Shown here one piece after another: positions 16,770 to 27,259 of a stretch of DNA of 64,000 nucleotides. How positions within the stretch are numbered: position 1 is the stretch's first letter; the number at the start of each line of letters is the position of its first letter. A model generated the notes under the pieces. The model made no database searches and had not been told where the DNA came from. It saw only the letters and a list, made by a program, of their open reading frames with translations. The stretch spans positions 1 through 64,000 of the forward strand of contig NZ_VCNJ01000002.1 in NCBI RefSeq assembly GCF_005938625.1. Direction: 5' to 3'. The position numbers were made by a program, and so were the translations under genes. The DNA is from Pseudomonas fluorescens (lineage in GTDB: Bacteria > Pseudomonadota > Gammaproteobacteria > Pseudomonadales > Pseudomonadaceae).

Positions 16770-18470
16770 TTAGAACAGGAAATACCGCTGCGCCATCGGC
16801 AACGTCTCCGCCGGCTCACACCACAGCAACACCCCGTCAGCCTTGACCTGATAGGTCTGCGGATCAACATCGATGTTCGGCAGATAGTCGTTGTGGATCA
16901 GGTCGGTTTTCTGCACATCACGACAGCCCTTCACCACGGCGATTTTCTTCTTCAGCCCCAACGCTTCAGGCAACCCGGCTTCTTGCGCGGCCTGGCTGAT
17001 AAAGGTCAGGCTGGTCGCATGCAGCGAGCCGCCGTAACTGGCAAACATCGGGCGGTAATGCACTGGTTGCGGCGTCGGAATCGAGGCATTCGCGTCACCC
17101 ATCAGGCTCGCGGCAATCGCGCCGCCCTTGAGAATCAGCGTCGGTTTCACGCCAAAAAACGCCGGACGCCACAGCACCAGATCCGCCCACTTGCCGACCT
17201 CGATCGAACCGACTTCGTGGCTGATGCCATGGGTGATCGCCGGGTTGATCGTGTACTTGGCGATGTAGCGTTTGGCGCGGAAGTTGTCGTTGCCTGCGCC
17301 GTCCTGGGGCAGCGGGCCGCGCTGCTTTTTCATCTTGTCGGCGGTTTGCCAGGTGCGCGTGATGACCTCACCGACGCGGCCCATGGCCTGGCTGTCGGAG
17401 CTGATCATCGAGAACGCGCCGAGGTCGTGAAGGATGTCTTCGGCGGCAATCGTTTCACGACGGATGCGGCTTTCGGCGAACGCGACGTCTTCGGCGATGC
17501 TCGGGTCGAGGTGGTGGCAGACCATCAGCATGTCGAGGTGTTCGTCGATGGTGTTGCGGGTGAACGGCCGGGTCGGGTTGGTCGAACTCGGCAGCACGTT
17601 GGGGAAACCGCAGGCTTTGATGATGTCCGGTGCGTGACCGCCACCGGCACCTTCGGTGTGATAGGTGTGGATGGTGCGACCCTTGAAGGCGCCGAGTGTG
17701 GTTTCGACGAAACCGGATTCGTTGAGCGTGTCGGTGTGGATCGCCACCTGCACGTCGAACTGGTCGGCAACGCTCAGGCAGTTGTCGATGCTCGCCGGCG
17801 TGGTGCCCCAGTCTTCGTGCAACTTGAGACCGATGGCGCCGGCCTTGACCTGCTCGATCAACGGCTCGGGCAGGCTGGCGTTGCCTTTGCCGGTGAGGCC
17901 GATGTTCATCGGGAAGGCATCAGCCGCCTGAAGCATGCGCGCCAAGTGCCACGGGCCGGAGGTGCAAGTGGTGGCGTTGGTGCCTGTGGCAGGTCCGGTG
18001 CCGCCGCCGATCATGGTGGTGACGCCGCTCATCAGCGCCTCTTCAATCTGCTGCGGGCAGATGAAGTGAATGTGCGTGTCGATGCCGCCAGCAGTGAGGA
18101 TCATGCCTTCGCCGGCGATCACTTCGGTGCCGGCGCCAATGGCGATGGTGACGTTGGGCTGCACGTCCGGGTTACCGGCCTTGCCGATCGCCGCGATGCG
18201 GCCGTCCTTGAGGCCGACGTCGGCTTTGACGATACCCCAGTGGTCGATGATCAGCGCGTTGGTGATCAGCGTGTCGACGACTTCGGCGGCCAATAGTTGG
18301 CTTTGGCCCTGGCCGTCGCGGATGACTTTGCCGCCACCGAATTTCACTTCTTCGCCGTAGGTGGTGAAGTCTTTTTCGACTTCGATCCACAGCTCGGTGT
18401 CGGCCAGGCGCACCTTGTCGCCGACGGTGGGGCCGAACATGTCGGCGTAGGCTTGTCTGGAGATTTTCAT
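16770..18470 (-). CDS. ureC: Urease alpha subunit (catalytic)
   Basis: UreC carries the dinuclear nickel site that hydrolyses urea to ammonia and carbamate. The 566-residue product has every ligand of the Klebsiella enzyme shifted by one: H133 and H135 (DTHIH), carbamylated K216 (GLKLHEDWG), H218, H245, H271 and D359. The mobile-flap cysteine and histidine are C318 and H319 (MVCHHLD). The start at 18470 gives the canonical [18 protein letters not shown]; nine codons of open frame precede it. It is the last gene of the urt-ure operon and is separated from ureB by a REP element. Confidence 0.98.
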   Translation of the reverse strand: MKISRQAYADMFGPTVGDKVRLADTELWIEVEKDFTTYGEEVKFGGGKVIRDGQGQSQLLAAEVVDTLITNALIIDHWGIVKADVGLKDGRIAAIGKAGNPDVQPNVTIAIGAGTEVIAGEGMILTAGGIDTHIHFICPQQIEEALMSGVTTMIGGGTGPATGTNATTCTSGPWHLARMLQAADAFPMNIGLTGKGNASLPEPLIEQVKAGAIGLKLHEDWGTTPASIDNCLSVADQFDVQVAIHTDTLNESGFVETTLGAFKGRTIHTYHTEGAGGGHAPDIIKACGFPNVLPSSTNPTRPFTRNTIDEHLDMLMVCHHLDPSIAEDVAFAESRIRRETIAAEDILHDLGAFSMISSDSQAMGRVGEVITRTWQTADKMKKQRGPLPQDGAGNDNFRAKRYIAKYTINPAITHGISHEVGSIEVGKWADLVLWRPAFFGVKPTLILKGGAIAASLMGDANASIPTPQPVHYRPMFASYGGSLHATSLTFISQAAQEAGLPEALGLKKKIAVVKGCRDVQKTDLIHNDYLPNIDVDPQTYQVKADGVLLWCEPAETLPMAQRYFLF

Positions 18471-18484
18471 GTGTCTGCCTTGGT

Positions 18485-18595
18485 TGATCGTTCCCACGCT
18501 CTGCGTGGGAATGCCGCCATGGACGCTCTGCGTCCGCCGTTATGTGACGCGGAGCGTCACGGGATACATTCCCACGCAGAGCGTGGGAACGATCA
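18485..18595. repeat. REP-type palindrome (GTTCCCACGCTCTGCGTGGGAA family), copy 1
   Basis: A roughly 110-bp palindrome is bounded by TGATCGTTCCCACGCTCTGC and its complement. Internal hairpins include GGACGCTCTGCGTCC and GTGACGCGGAGCGTCAC. It separates ureB from ureC inside the operon. Copies 2 and 3 lie at 22030 and 25613. Confidence 0.9.
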
Positions 18596-18596
18596 G

Positions 18597-18904
18597 TTAG
18601 TCGAGGTCGCCCATGATCCGTCCGGCAAAACCGAACACCCGCCGCTTTCCGGCGTAATCGACCAGCTCGACTTCGCGGCTCTGCCCCGGCTCAAAGCGCA
18701 CTGCCGTGCCGGCAGGAATATTCAGGCGCATGCCCCGGCTTGCGGCGCGATCAAAAGTCAGCGCGTCGTTGGTTTCAAAAAAGTGATAGTGCGAACCGAC
18801 CTGGATCGGCCGGTCGCCGCTGTTGGCGACTTTCAGGCTGAGGGTGCGGCGGCCGACGTTGAGTTCGATATCGCCGGGCTGGATCTGGTACTCACCAGGA
18901 ATCA

Positions 18905-18905
<1 letters not shown>
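18597..18905 (-). CDS. ureB: Urease beta subunit
   Basis: UreB is the small structural beta subunit that packs against UreC and shapes the flap region. The 102-residue product starts MIPGEYQI and has the family motifs [18 protein letters not shown] and [18 protein letters not shown]. The C-terminus (AGRIMGDLD) lacks the extension of some orthologues. The ATG at 18905 overlaps the stop of the upstream acetyltransferase as TGATG, implying translational coupling to a non-urease gene. A REP element separates it from ureC. Confidence 0.97.
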
Positions 18906-19977
<1,072 letters not shown>

Positions 19978-19986
19978 GGCGCGGCC

Positions 19987-20289
19987 TCAGACGATCGGTT
20001 GGTGGACGGTGACCAGTTTGGTGCCGTCGGGGAACGTCGCTTCGACTTGAATCTCCGGGATCATCTCCGGGATGCCTTCCATGACTTGTTCGCGGCTGAG
20101 CAGGGTGGTGCCGAAGTGCATCAGCTCGGCGACGGTCTGGCCGTCACGCGCACCTTCGAGCAATGCGGCGGAGATGTAAGCCATGGCTTCCGGATAATTG
20201 AGTTTCACGCCGCGCGCCAAACGCCGCTCGGCGACGAGGCCGGCGGTGAAGATCAGCAGCTTGTCTTTTTCGCGTGGGGTCAGGTCCAT
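19987..20289 (-). CDS. ureA: Urease gamma subunit
   Basis: UreA is the 100-residue gamma structural subunit of the (alpha-beta-gamma)3 urease. It begins [20 protein letters not shown] and contains [21 protein letters not shown], both invariant in the family, and ends [14 protein letters not shown]. An open frame extends 14 codons further upstream into repeat DNA; the ATG at 20289 is the family start. It follows ureD across a REP pair and precedes the Pat-like acetyltransferase by nine bases. Confidence 0.97.
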   Translation of the reverse strand: MDLTPREKDKLLIFTAGLVAERRLARGVKLNYPEAMAYISAALLEGARDGQTVAELMHFGTTLLSREQVMEGIPEMIPEIQVEATFPDGTKLVTVHQPIV

Positions 20290-20331
20290 TGTGGGAATCC
20301 AATATCGGCAGTTAAAAATGATGTCGTACAC

Positions 20332-20418
20332 GTGTAGGAGCTGCCGAAGGCTGCGATCTTTTGATCTTGATCTCTAAAAACAAAATCAAAAGATCGCAGC
20401 CTTCGGCAGCTCCTACAG
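20332..20418. repeat. REP pair (GATCGCAGCCTTCGGCAGC family)
   Basis: Two perfectly opposed copies (TGTAGGAGCTGCCGAAGGC...TTTT and its complement) form an 87-bp hairpin between ureD and ureA, within the operon. Confidence 0.9.
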
Positions 20419-20429
20419 GGGAATGCATT

Positions 20430-21269
20430 TCAGGTGTTCCAGATTCGGGGTGGCTGAGCTTCGCGGCCTAGCAGTACCGGCCGTAGCAAACGCCAAAGAT
20501 CGATCAGCCAGGCGCGGGCGAGCAATGCTTCACTGGCCAGACAACGGGCCACCAACAACCCCGGCAACTGGGTCAGATCCCCGCGAATGTCATGATCCAG
20601 CGAGCGACAACGCTCAAGCAACTCAGCATCAATCTCACCGGTCACCAACAACGTCGCAAACACCGGATTGCCATCCAGCCCGATCGGCGAATCAAGCAAA
20701 CCATCGTTCCCGACAATGCGCTGGCGCTCGTGCCAGAGCAATCGGCCATCGCGGCGAATATCCAGGTGCGCCTGAAAATGCCCACGGTCAAAACGCTCGC
20801 CACTGGCCGGGCGACCCAGCGCCACGACGTCCCAGTAGAAAAGCCGCGCATCGCCTTCAAGTTCGATCGAGGTCGTCAATTCGGCCTGCGCGGCGCTGTA
20901 GACGATGGTCTCCTGCGGCAACCATTCCAGCGTCGCCCCGGCCGCTACTTTCAAGTCGAGCTTCTGATAAGCCGGCCCACCGGCGCGATACCACTTGGCC
21001 GCGCCGGGGCTGGTGATCTGTGCCCAGGCGTGTTGCTCGACACGTGCGCTGATGTCGAGGCGATCACCGCCGGCAATCCCGCCCGGCGGGTGGACGATGA
21101 TGTGCTGGCAGACCTCGGGGCCTTCGGCATACAGGTGCTTTTGCACCCGTAGCGGGCCGAGGTGGCGGCGCATGACCGGGCGTGTGCAGTCGCCGAAACG
21201 GGCGTAAGCGAGTTCCAGCTCGGCGTGCCAGCTCGGGGTAAACAGGGCAGGTGCAACAGTCGAATTCAT
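20430..21269 (-). CDS. ureD: Urease accessory protein UreD
   Basis: UreD binds apo-urease directly and with UreF and UreG forms the activation complex that delivers carbon dioxide and nickel. The 279-residue product has the family motifs [29 protein letters not shown] and AAKWYRAGG in the first third. [13 protein letters not shown] follows and the C-terminus is the typical [15 protein letters not shown]. It is 43 bases downstream of urtE and the first ure gene of the long operon. Confidence 0.96.
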   Translation of the reverse strand: MNSTVAPALFTPSWHAELELAYARFGDCTRPVMRRHLGPLRVQKHLYAEGPEVCQHIIVHPPGGIAGGDRLDISARVEQHAWAQITSPGAAKWYRAGGPAYQKLDLKVAAGATLEWLPQETIVYSAAQAELTTSIELEGDARLFYWDVVALGRPASGERFDRGHFQAHLDIRRDGRLLWHERQRIVGNDGLLDSPIGLDGNPVFATLLVTGEIDAELLERCRSLDHDIRGDLTQLPGLLVARCLASEALLARAWLIDLWRLLRPVLLGREAQPPRIWNT

Positions 21270-21312
21270 GGTTTGTAATTATCGTTAGGAAGCTACAGAT
21301 TAGTTCGTTGTA

Positions 21313-22011
21313 CTAGATCGTTACCAGCCCGCGCACACCCTCGGCCTCCATATTTTCACCGCGACCCTGCTGGACGATCTCGCCCCGGGACATCACCAGG
21401 TATTGATCGGCCAGTTCCGCCGCGAAATCGTAGAACTGCTCCACCAGCAGAATCGCCATATCACCGCGCGCTGCAAGTTTCTTGATCACCGCGCCGATCT
21501 CTTTGATGACTGAGGGTTGAATGCCTTCGGTGGGTTCATCAAGGATCAGTAAACGCGGACGACTGGCCAACGCACGACCAATCGCCAACTGCTGTTGCTG
21601 ACCGCCGGAGAGATCACCGCCGCGACGCTGCTTCATTTGTAGCAGCACCGGGAACAATTCGTAGATGAAACTTGGTACTTCTTTGGCTTCACTGCCGGGG
21701 AAACGCGACAAACCCATCAGCAGATTCTCTTCCACCGTCAGGCGTCCGAAGATCTCGCGGCCCTGCGGTACGTAGGCAATTCCGGCGTGAACACGCTGGT
21801 GCGGCTTGAAGGTGGTGATCGGTTTGCCTTCCCAGTTCACCGCGCCTTCTTTGGCCGGCAGCAAGCCCATCAGGCATTTGAGCAGGGTGGTCTTGCCGAC
21901 ACCGTTACGGCCGAGCAGGCAGGTGACTTCGCCGACTTTCACGTCGAATGAGAGACCACGCAGGATGTGGCTACCGCCGTAGTACTGGTGCAGCTTGTCG
22001 ACTTGCAGCAT
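21313..22011 (-). CDS. urtE: Urea ABC transporter ATP-binding protein UrtE
   Basis: UrtE is one of the two cytoplasmic ATPases of the UrtABCDE urea importer. The 232-residue product has Walker A GRNGVGKTT, the ABC signature LSGGQQQQLAIGRAL, Walker B LLILDEPTEG and the LivF-like hallmark EGIQPSVIKEIG. The ATG at 22011 has GGAG nine bases upstream; a TTG two codons earlier is too close to that site. It is last of the urt genes and a REP element separates it from urtD. Confidence 0.96.
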   Translation of the reverse strand: MLQVDKLHQYYGGSHILRGLSFDVKVGEVTCLLGRNGVGKTTLLKCLMGLLPAKEGAVNWEGKPITTFKPHQRVHAGIAYVPQGREIFGRLTVEENLLMGLSRFPGSEAKEVPSFIYELFPVLLQMKQRRGGDLSGGQQQQLAIGRALASRPRLLILDEPTEGIQPSVIKEIGAVIKKLAARGDMAILLVEQFYDFAAELADQYLVMSRGEIVQQGRGENMEAEGVRGLVTI

Positions 22012-22029
22012 GTCCAAAATCTCCCCCGG

Positions 22030-22139
22030 TGATCGTTCCCACGCTCTGCGTGGGAACGCATCCCGTGACGCTCTGCGTCACATAACGGCGGACGCAGAGC
22101 GTCCATGGCGGCATTCCCACGCAGAGCGTGGGAACGATC
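22030..22139. repeat. REP-type palindrome (GTTCCCACGCTCTGCGTGGGAA family), copy 2
   Basis: A 110-bp palindrome bounded by GATCGTTCCCACGCTCTGCG and its complement, with the same internal hairpin modules as copy 1 in a different order. It lies between urtD and urtE. Confidence 0.9.
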
Positions 22140-22146
22140 TAGGTCT

Positions 22147-23016
22147 TCAGCGACCGAGGTAGACCTCGATCACGCGCTCGTTTTCCTGCACTTGCTCAAG
22201 CGAGCCTTCGGCCAGCACGCTGCCCTGGTGCAACACGGTGACATGGTCGGCAATCGAGCCGACAAACCCCATGTCATGCTCCACCACCATCAGCGAATGC
22301 TTACCCGCCAGGCTCTTGAACAACTCAGCCGTGAACTCGGTTTCCGCATCAGTCATGCCCGCCACCGGCTCATCGAGCAGCAGCAGTTGAGGGTCTTGCA
22401 TCAGCAACATGCCGATCTCGAGAAACTGCTTCTGTCCGTGAGAGAGCAAGCCCGCCTGACGATTGACCGAGGTGGTCAGGCGAATCGTCTCCAGCACTTC
22501 GCTGATGCGATCCTTCTGCTCACCACTCAGTCGCGCACGCAAACTGGCCCATACCGACTTGTCGGTCTTCTGCGCCAGCTCAAGGTTTTCAAACACACTC
22601 AGCGCTTCAAACACCGTCGGCTTCTGAAACTTGCGACCGATGCCGGCCTGAGCGATCTGCACTTCGCTCATCTGCGTCAGGTCCAGCGTTTCACCGAACC
22701 ACGCCTTGCCGTGACTGGGGCGGGTCTTGCCGGTGATCACGTCCATCAGCGTGGTTTTGCCGGCGCCGTTGGGACCGATGATGCAGCGCAGTTCGCCGAC
22801 GCCGATGTACAGGTTGAGATTGTTCAGCGCACGGAAGCCATCGAAGCTGACGCTGATGTCTTCCAGGGTGAGGATCGTGCCGTGACGGGTGTCGAGCCCC
22901 GGGCCGACGCGTTGGCCGAGGCCGATCGAGTCGCGGCTGGTGCCGGCGTCCTTGTTCGGTTCGACGGGAAAGAAGGCCGGTTCCAGCATGAATTCAGCGC
23001 TCGCCGTGACTCTCAT
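22147..23016 (-). CDS. urtD: Urea ABC transporter ATP-binding protein UrtD
   Basis: UrtD is the LivG-like ATPase of the urea importer. The 289-residue product has Walker A GPNGAGKTT, the signature LSHGQKQFLEIGM, Walker B LLLLDEPVAG and the H-loop VVEHD. A non-conserved N-terminal stretch of about 48 residues precedes the ATPase core, longer than in typical LivG proteins but common in Pseudomonas UrtD. Its ATG at 23016 overlaps the urtC stop as ATGA. Confidence 0.96.
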   Translation of the reverse strand: MRVTASAEFMLEPAFFPVEPNKDAGTSRDSIGLGQRVGPGLDTRHGTILTLEDISVSFDGFRALNNLNLYIGVGELRCIIGPNGAGKTTLMDVITGKTRPSHGKAWFGETLDLTQMSEVQIAQAGIGRKFQKPTVFEALSVFENLELAQKTDKSVWASLRARLSGEQKDRISEVLETIRLTTSVNRQAGLLSHGQKQFLEIGMLLMQDPQLLLLDEPVAGMTDAETEFTAELFKSLAGKHSLMVVEHDMGFVGSIADHVTVLHQGSVLAEGSLEQVQENERVIEVYLGR

Positions 23017-24092
23017 TGTTCACCTCGTTTCTTCAGCAGACCGATCACGCCTTTGGGCAGGTACAGCGTCACCACGATGAACAGCGCGCCGAGGAAGAAC
23101 AGCCAGTATTCCGGGAACGCCACGGTGAACCAGCTCTTCATGCCGTTGACTACACCGGCACCGAGCAACGGCCCGATCAGCGTGCCGCGACCGCCAAGAG
23201 CCACCCACACCGCCGCTTCAATCGAGTTGGTCGGCGACATTTCGCTGGGGTTGATGATCCCCACTTGCGGCACGTACAACGCACCCGCCAAGCCACACAA
23301 CACCGCGCTCAAGACCCACACGAACAACTTGAAACCGCGCGGGTCGTAGCCGCAGAACATCAGACGGTTTTCCGCATCGCGCAATGCGGTCAGCACGCGA
23401 CCGAACTTGCTCTGCGCCAGGCGCCAGCCGATGAACAGACTCGCCACCAGCAACAACACCGTGGCCAGAAACAACACTGCGCGCGTGCCCGGTTCAGTGA
23501 TGCCGAAACCGAGAATCGTGCGGAAATTGGTGAAGCCGTTATTGCCGCCAAACCCGGTCTCGTTGCGGAAAAACAGGAGCATGCCGGCGAAGGTCAAAGC
23601 CTGGGTCATGATCGAGAAATACACGCCTTTGATCCGCGAGCGGAAGGCGAAGAAACCGAACACCAGCGCCAGCAACCCCGGCGCCAATACCACCAGACAC
23701 ATGGCCCAGACGAAGCTGCTGGTGCCGGTCCAGTACCACGGCAATTCGCTCCACGACAGGAAGGTCATGAACGCCGGCAGACCATCGCCGGCGGCCTGAC
23801 GCATCAGGTACATGCCCATCGCATAACCGCCGAGGGCGAAGAACAGACCGTGGCCCAGCGACAGCAGACCGGCGTAACCCCAGACCAGATCCAGCGCCAG
23901 CGCGACAATGGCGTAGCAGAGGATTTTTCCGACCAGCGTCAGCGTGTATGCCGAGACCGACAGCGTACTTTCCGCCGGCAACAACGATAGCAACGGCAGG
24001 GCGATCAGCAGCGCGAGGATCACCGCGCCGACCGCTATGGTGACTTTCGGCCCGGCCTTTTGTGTAGCGGTAACAAGCAGAGGCTGGTTCAT
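23013..24092 (-). CDS. urtC: Urea ABC transporter permease UrtC
   Basis: UrtC is one of the two inner-membrane permeases of the urea importer (LivM family). The 359-residue product has about nine to ten hydrophobic helices, including LVWGYAGLLSLGHGLFFALGGYAMGMYL and the LivM motif YDPRGFKLFVWVLSA. The ending EYWLFFLGALFIVVTLYLPKG is typical. It overlaps urtB at its 5' end (TGATG) and urtD at its 3' end (ATGA), so translation is coupled along urtBCD. Confidence 0.96.
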   Translation of the reverse strand: MNQPLLVTATQKAGPKVTIAVGAVILALLIALPLLSLLPAESTLSVSAYTLTLVGKILCYAIVALALDLVWGYAGLLSLGHGLFFALGGYAMGMYLMRQAAGDGLPAFMTFLSWSELPWYWTGTSSFVWAMCLVVLAPGLLALVFGFFAFRSRIKGVYFSIMTQALTFAGMLLFFRNETGFGGNNGFTNFRTILGFGITEPGTRAVLFLATVLLLVASLFIGWRLAQSKFGRVLTALRDAENRLMFCGYDPRGFKLFVWVLSAVLCGLAGALYVPQVGIINPSEMSPTNSIEAAVWVALGGRGTLIGPLLGAGVVNGMKSWFTVAFPEYWLFFLGALFIVVTLYLPKGVIGLLKKRGEQ

Positions 24093-25594
24093 CAGTCGAT
24101 CACCCGTCCTTTCAGTGCGAAGAGGCCTTGCGGACGTTTCTGGATAAACAGAATGATCAGCGCGAGGATCAGGATCTTGCCGAGCACCGCACCGATCTGC
24201 GGTTCGAGAATCTTGTTGGCGATACCCAGGCCAAATGCTGCGAGTACGCTACCGGCCAGTTGCCCGACGCCGCCGAGCACCACCACCAGGAACGAGTCGA
24301 TGATGTAGCTCTGGCCGAGGTCTGGGCCGACGTTGCCGATCTGACTCAACGCCACACCGCCGAGGCCGGCGATGCCCGAACCGAGGCCGAAGGCGAGCAT
24401 GTCGACGCGCCCGGTGGGCACACCGCAGCAAGCCGCCATGTTGCGGTTCTGGGTGACGGCGCGGACGTTGAGGCCGAGGCGGGTTTTGTTCAGCAGCAGC
24501 CACGTCAGCACGACGACGAACAGTGCGAAGGCGATGATGACGATGCGGTTGTACGGCAGCACCAGATTAGGCAGCACTTGAATCCCACCGGACAGCCACG
24601 CCGGGTTGGCGACTTCAACGTTCTGTGCGCCGAACAACAAACGGACAAGCTGAATCAGCATCAGGCTGATGCCCCAGGTGGCGAGCAGGGTTTCCAGTGG
24701 TCGGCCATAGAGGTGACGAATCACCGTGCGCTCCAGTGCCATGCCGATCGCCGCCGTGACGAAGAACGCCACCGGCAGCGCGATCAACGGGTAGAACTCA
24801 ATCGCTTGCGGTGCGTAGCGCTGGAACATCAGTTGCACGACATACGTCGAGTAGGCACCGAGCATCAGCATCTCACCGTGGGCCATGTTGATCACCCCGA
24901 GCAGGCCGAAGGTGATCGCCAGACCGAGTGCCGCCAACAGCAGAATCGAACCGAGCGACATGCCGCTGAACGCCTGGCCGAGCACTTCGCCGATCAGCAG
25001 TTTGCGTTTGACCTGAGCGAGGCTGGTTTCGGCGGCGGTGCGCACGTTGGTGTCGGCTTCGACGCCGGGTTCGAGCAAGCCTTCGAGGCGGGTACGGGCG
25101 AGTGGATCTCCGGTTTCGCCGAGCAATCGCACCGCCGCGAGGCGCACGGCCGGGTCCGTGTCGACCAGTTGCAGATTGGCCAGCGCCAGGCTCAGGGCGG
25201 CATGGACGCTTTGATCTTTTTCGCCAGCGAGTTGCTGGTCGAGGAATTTCAGCTGCGCGGGTTTCGCGCTTTTCTGCAATTGCTGCGCGGCAGTCAGACG
25301 GATTTTGGCGTCGGCGGCGAGCAATTGGTGGCTGGCCATGGCGGTGTCGATCAGACCCCGCAGGCGATTGTTCAGGCGCAGGGTTTTCGCTTGGCCGTCG
25401 ATGGTCAGCTCGCCTTGTTGCAGGGCGTTGATCAATTCGATACGCGCCGGATCGGGCTGCGCGGCCCAGGTTTCCAGCAGTTTGGCCTGTTGTACGGGAT
25501 TGGCCGCGACGAAGTCTTCGGCTTCGCCGGCATGGGCCAGCATTGGCAGTAACAGCGCGATGGCTAGAAGCAAGCGGTAGAGGGCAGTGCGCAT
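24092..25594 (-). CDS. urtB: Urea ABC transporter permease UrtB
   Basis: UrtB is the LivH-like permease partner of UrtC. The 500-residue product is longer than LivH. It has a signal peptide (MRTALYRLLLAIALLLPMLA), then a periplasmic alpha-helical region with repeat-like LxxP(A/D)xxxRLAAVRLL segments (about residues 25-215), then the LivH membrane domain starting at GMSLGSILLLAALGLAITFG. The ATG at 25594 follows AAGG by eight bases; upstream open frame runs into a REP element and is not coding. Confidence 0.95.
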   Translation of the reverse strand: MRTALYRLLLAIALLLPMLAHAGEAEDFVAANPVQQAKLLETWAAQPDPARIELINALQQGELTIDGQAKTLRLNNRLRGLIDTAMASHQLLAADAKIRLTAAQQLQKSAKPAQLKFLDQQLAGEKDQSVHAALSLALANLQLVDTDPAVRLAAVRLLGETGDPLARTRLEGLLEPGVEADTNVRTAAETSLAQVKRKLLIGEVLGQAFSGMSLGSILLLAALGLAITFGLLGVINMAHGEMLMLGAYSTYVVQLMFQRYAPQAIEFYPLIALPVAFFVTAAIGMALERTVIRHLYGRPLETLLATWGISLMLIQLVRLLFGAQNVEVANPAWLSGGIQVLPNLVLPYNRIVIIAFALFVVVLTWLLLNKTRLGLNVRAVTQNRNMAACCGVPTGRVDMLAFGLGSGIAGLGGVALSQIGNVGPDLGQSYIIDSFLVVVLGGVGQLAGSVLAAFGLGIANKILEPQIGAVLGKILILALIILFIQKRPQGLFALKGRVID

Positions 25595-25612
25595 ATGCGT
25601 GGCCTTGCGTAG

Positions 25613-25721
25613 TGATCGTTCCCACGCTCCGCATGGGAATGCAGCCCGGGGCGCTCCGCGTCCCAAGAGCGGACGCAGAGCGTCCATTGAGGCATTCCCA
25701 CGCAGAGCGTGGGAACGATCA
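25613..25721. repeat. REP-type palindrome (GTTCCCACGCTCTGCGTGGGAA family), copy 3
   Basis: A 109-bp palindrome bounded by TGATCGTTCCCACGCTCC and GAGCGTGGGAACGATCA, with a few substitutions in the left arm. It lies between urtA and urtB. Confidence 0.88.
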
Positions 25722-25737
25722 GGTTGAGCGGGATAAC

Positions 25738-27003
25738 TCAGTTGCTCTTCACCGCATAATCCGGCTTCTTGTCGTTGCCCTGAATGAACGGGCTCCACGG
25801 TTGCGCACGGATCGGCCCTTCGGTCTGCCACACGACGTTGAACTGACCATCAGCCTGAATCTCGCCGATCATCACCGGTTTGTGCAGGTGGTGATTGGTC
25901 TTGTCCATGGTCAAGGTGTAACCCGACGGTGCGGCAAAAGTCTGCCCGGCGAGGGCTTCACGGACTTTGTCGACGTCGGTGGACTTGGCTTTCTCAACCG
26001 CTTGCGCCCACATGTGGATGCCGACGTAAGTGGCTTCCATCGGGTCGTTGGTCACGGCTTTATCCGCGCCCGGCAGATTGTGTTTCTTCGCGTAGGCCTT
26101 CCAGTCAGCGACGAACTTCTGGTTCTGCGGGTTTTCAACCGACTCGAAGTAGTTCCACGCCGCGAGGTTGCCCACCAGCGGTTTGGTGTCGATGCCGCGC
26201 AGTTCTTCTTCGCCGACCGAGAACGCTACTACCGGCACGTCGGTGGCTTTCAAACCCTGGTTGGCCAGCTCTTTGTAGAACGGCACGTTGGAGTCGCCGT
26301 TGACCGTCGAGATGACCGCAGTCTTGCCGCCCGCCGAGAATTTTTTGATGTTGGCGACGATGGTTTGATAGTCGCTATGACCGAACGGCGTGTAAACCTC
26401 TTCGATGTCCTTGTCGGCGACGCCTTTGGAATGCAGGAACGAACGCAGAATCTTGTTGGTGGTGCGCGGGTAGACGTAGTCGGTGCCGAGGAGGAAGTAG
26501 CGCTTGGCGCTGCCGCCTTCTTCGCTCATCAGGTACTCAACCGCCGGGATCGCTTGCTGGTTCGGCGCGGCGCCGGTGTAGAAGACGTTCGGCGACATCT
26601 CTTCGCCTTCGTATTGCACCGGGTAGAACAGCAAACCGTTGAGCTCTTCGAACACCGGCAACACCGATTTACGCGATACCGAAGTCCAGCAGCCGAACAC
26701 CACGGCGACCTTGTCCTGGGTCAGCAACTGCCGGCCTTTCTCGGCGAACAGCGGCCAGTTCGACGCCGGGTCAACCACGACCGGCTCAAGCATCTTGCCG
26801 TTGACGCCGCCCTTGGCGTTGATCTCGTCGATGGTCATCAGCGCCATGTCTTTGAGCGACGTTTCGGAGATCGCCATGGTGCCGGACAACGAATGCAGAA
26901 TCCCGACCTTGATGGTCTCGGCGGCCTGGACAGTCCAGGTCATGCCCATCGCGGCAATGGATGCCGTGAGTGTGAAAGCCTTGATCAAACTGCGACGCTT
27001 CAT
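25738..27003 (-). CDS. urtA: Urea ABC transporter substrate-binding protein UrtA
   Basis: UrtA is the periplasmic urea-binding receptor of UrtABCDE. The 421-residue product has a signal peptide (MKRRSLIKAFTLTASIAAMG, cleavage after VQA near residue 27), then a type I periplasmic binding fold (Peripl_BP_5): IKVGILHSLSGTMAISE, VVFGCWTSVSRKSVLPVFEE and YVYPRTTNKILRSF. It is first in the operon, with a sigma-54 promoter about 66 bases upstream. The ATG at 27003 gives the signal peptide; upstream open frame does not. Confidence 0.97.
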   Translation of the reverse strand: MKRRSLIKAFTLTASIAAMGMTWTVQAAETIKVGILHSLSGTMAISETSLKDMALMTIDEINAKGGVNGKMLEPVVVDPASNWPLFAEKGRQLLTQDKVAVVFGCWTSVSRKSVLPVFEELNGLLFYPVQYEGEEMSPNVFYTGAAPNQQAIPAVEYLMSEEGGSAKRYFLLGTDYVYPRTTNKILRSFLHSKGVADKDIEEVYTPFGHSDYQTIVANIKKFSAGGKTAVISTVNGDSNVPFYKELANQGLKATDVPVVAFSVGEEELRGIDTKPLVGNLAAWNYFESVENPQNQKFVADWKAYAKKHNLPGADKAVTNDPMEATYVGIHMWAQAVEKAKSTDVDKVREALAGQTFAAPSGYTLTMDKTNHHLHKPVMIGEIQADGQFNVVWQTEGPIRAQPWSPFIQGNDKKPDYAVKSN

Positions 27004-27068
27004 TGTGCGATCTCCATGAACGTTTGAAGTTTTTTTGGTTGGCAGATGCGGACGACTGAAGGGTGTTT

Positions 27069-27084
27069 TGCAAGGGCTGTGCCC
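27069..27084 (-). promoter_or_regulatory. Sigma-54 (RpoN) promoter of the urt-ure operon
   Basis: On the minus strand GGGCACAGCCCTTGCA matches the RpoN consensus YTGGCACGrNNNTTGCW. GG and GC are exactly ten bases apart, at -24 and -12. Transcription would start near 27059, about 56 bases before the urtA ATG. Nitrogen control through NtrC is the natural inference. Confidence 0.75.
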
Positions 27085-27137
27085 GGTCGGGTTTTGGCAA
27101 GAAAATGTCGTGTTAGAGCGGTTGGCTGCGCAGCGCA

Positions 27138-27173
27138 TGCACCACGAAGGAACGCCTATGGCGCATTGGTGCA
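27138..27173. promoter_or_regulatory. Candidate NtrC half-sites upstream of urtA
   Basis: TGCACCA (27138-27144) and TGGTGCA (27167-27173) are inverted NtrC-type half-sites lying roughly 80-115 bases upstream of the predicted sigma-54 start, the usual enhancer range. The 22-base gap between them is wider than the normal 3 bases, so each would be half of a degenerate site. Confidence 0.35.
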
Positions 27174-27197
27174 GGCCGCCGCGCCAGATTGGGGCGC

Positions 27198-27233
27198 AAA
27201 AAAAATCCCGTGCAGGGGAGCCCGCACGGGATT
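27198..27233 (-). terminator. Rho-independent terminator of the copper cluster
   Basis: AATCCCGTGC and GCACGGGATT form a 10-bp stem around a GGGCTCCCCT loop, followed on the minus strand by eight T residues. It lies 27 bases beyond the stop of the PepSY gene and shields the urtA promoter from read-through. Confidence 0.92.
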
Positions 27234-27259
27234 GGCGTTGAAGAAGGTCGAGTGCGGTT

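Noticed and set aside
18485..18595. Insertion sequence remnant between ureC and ureB
   Set aside because: No transposase fragment or target duplication is visible; the palindromic REP structure explains it.
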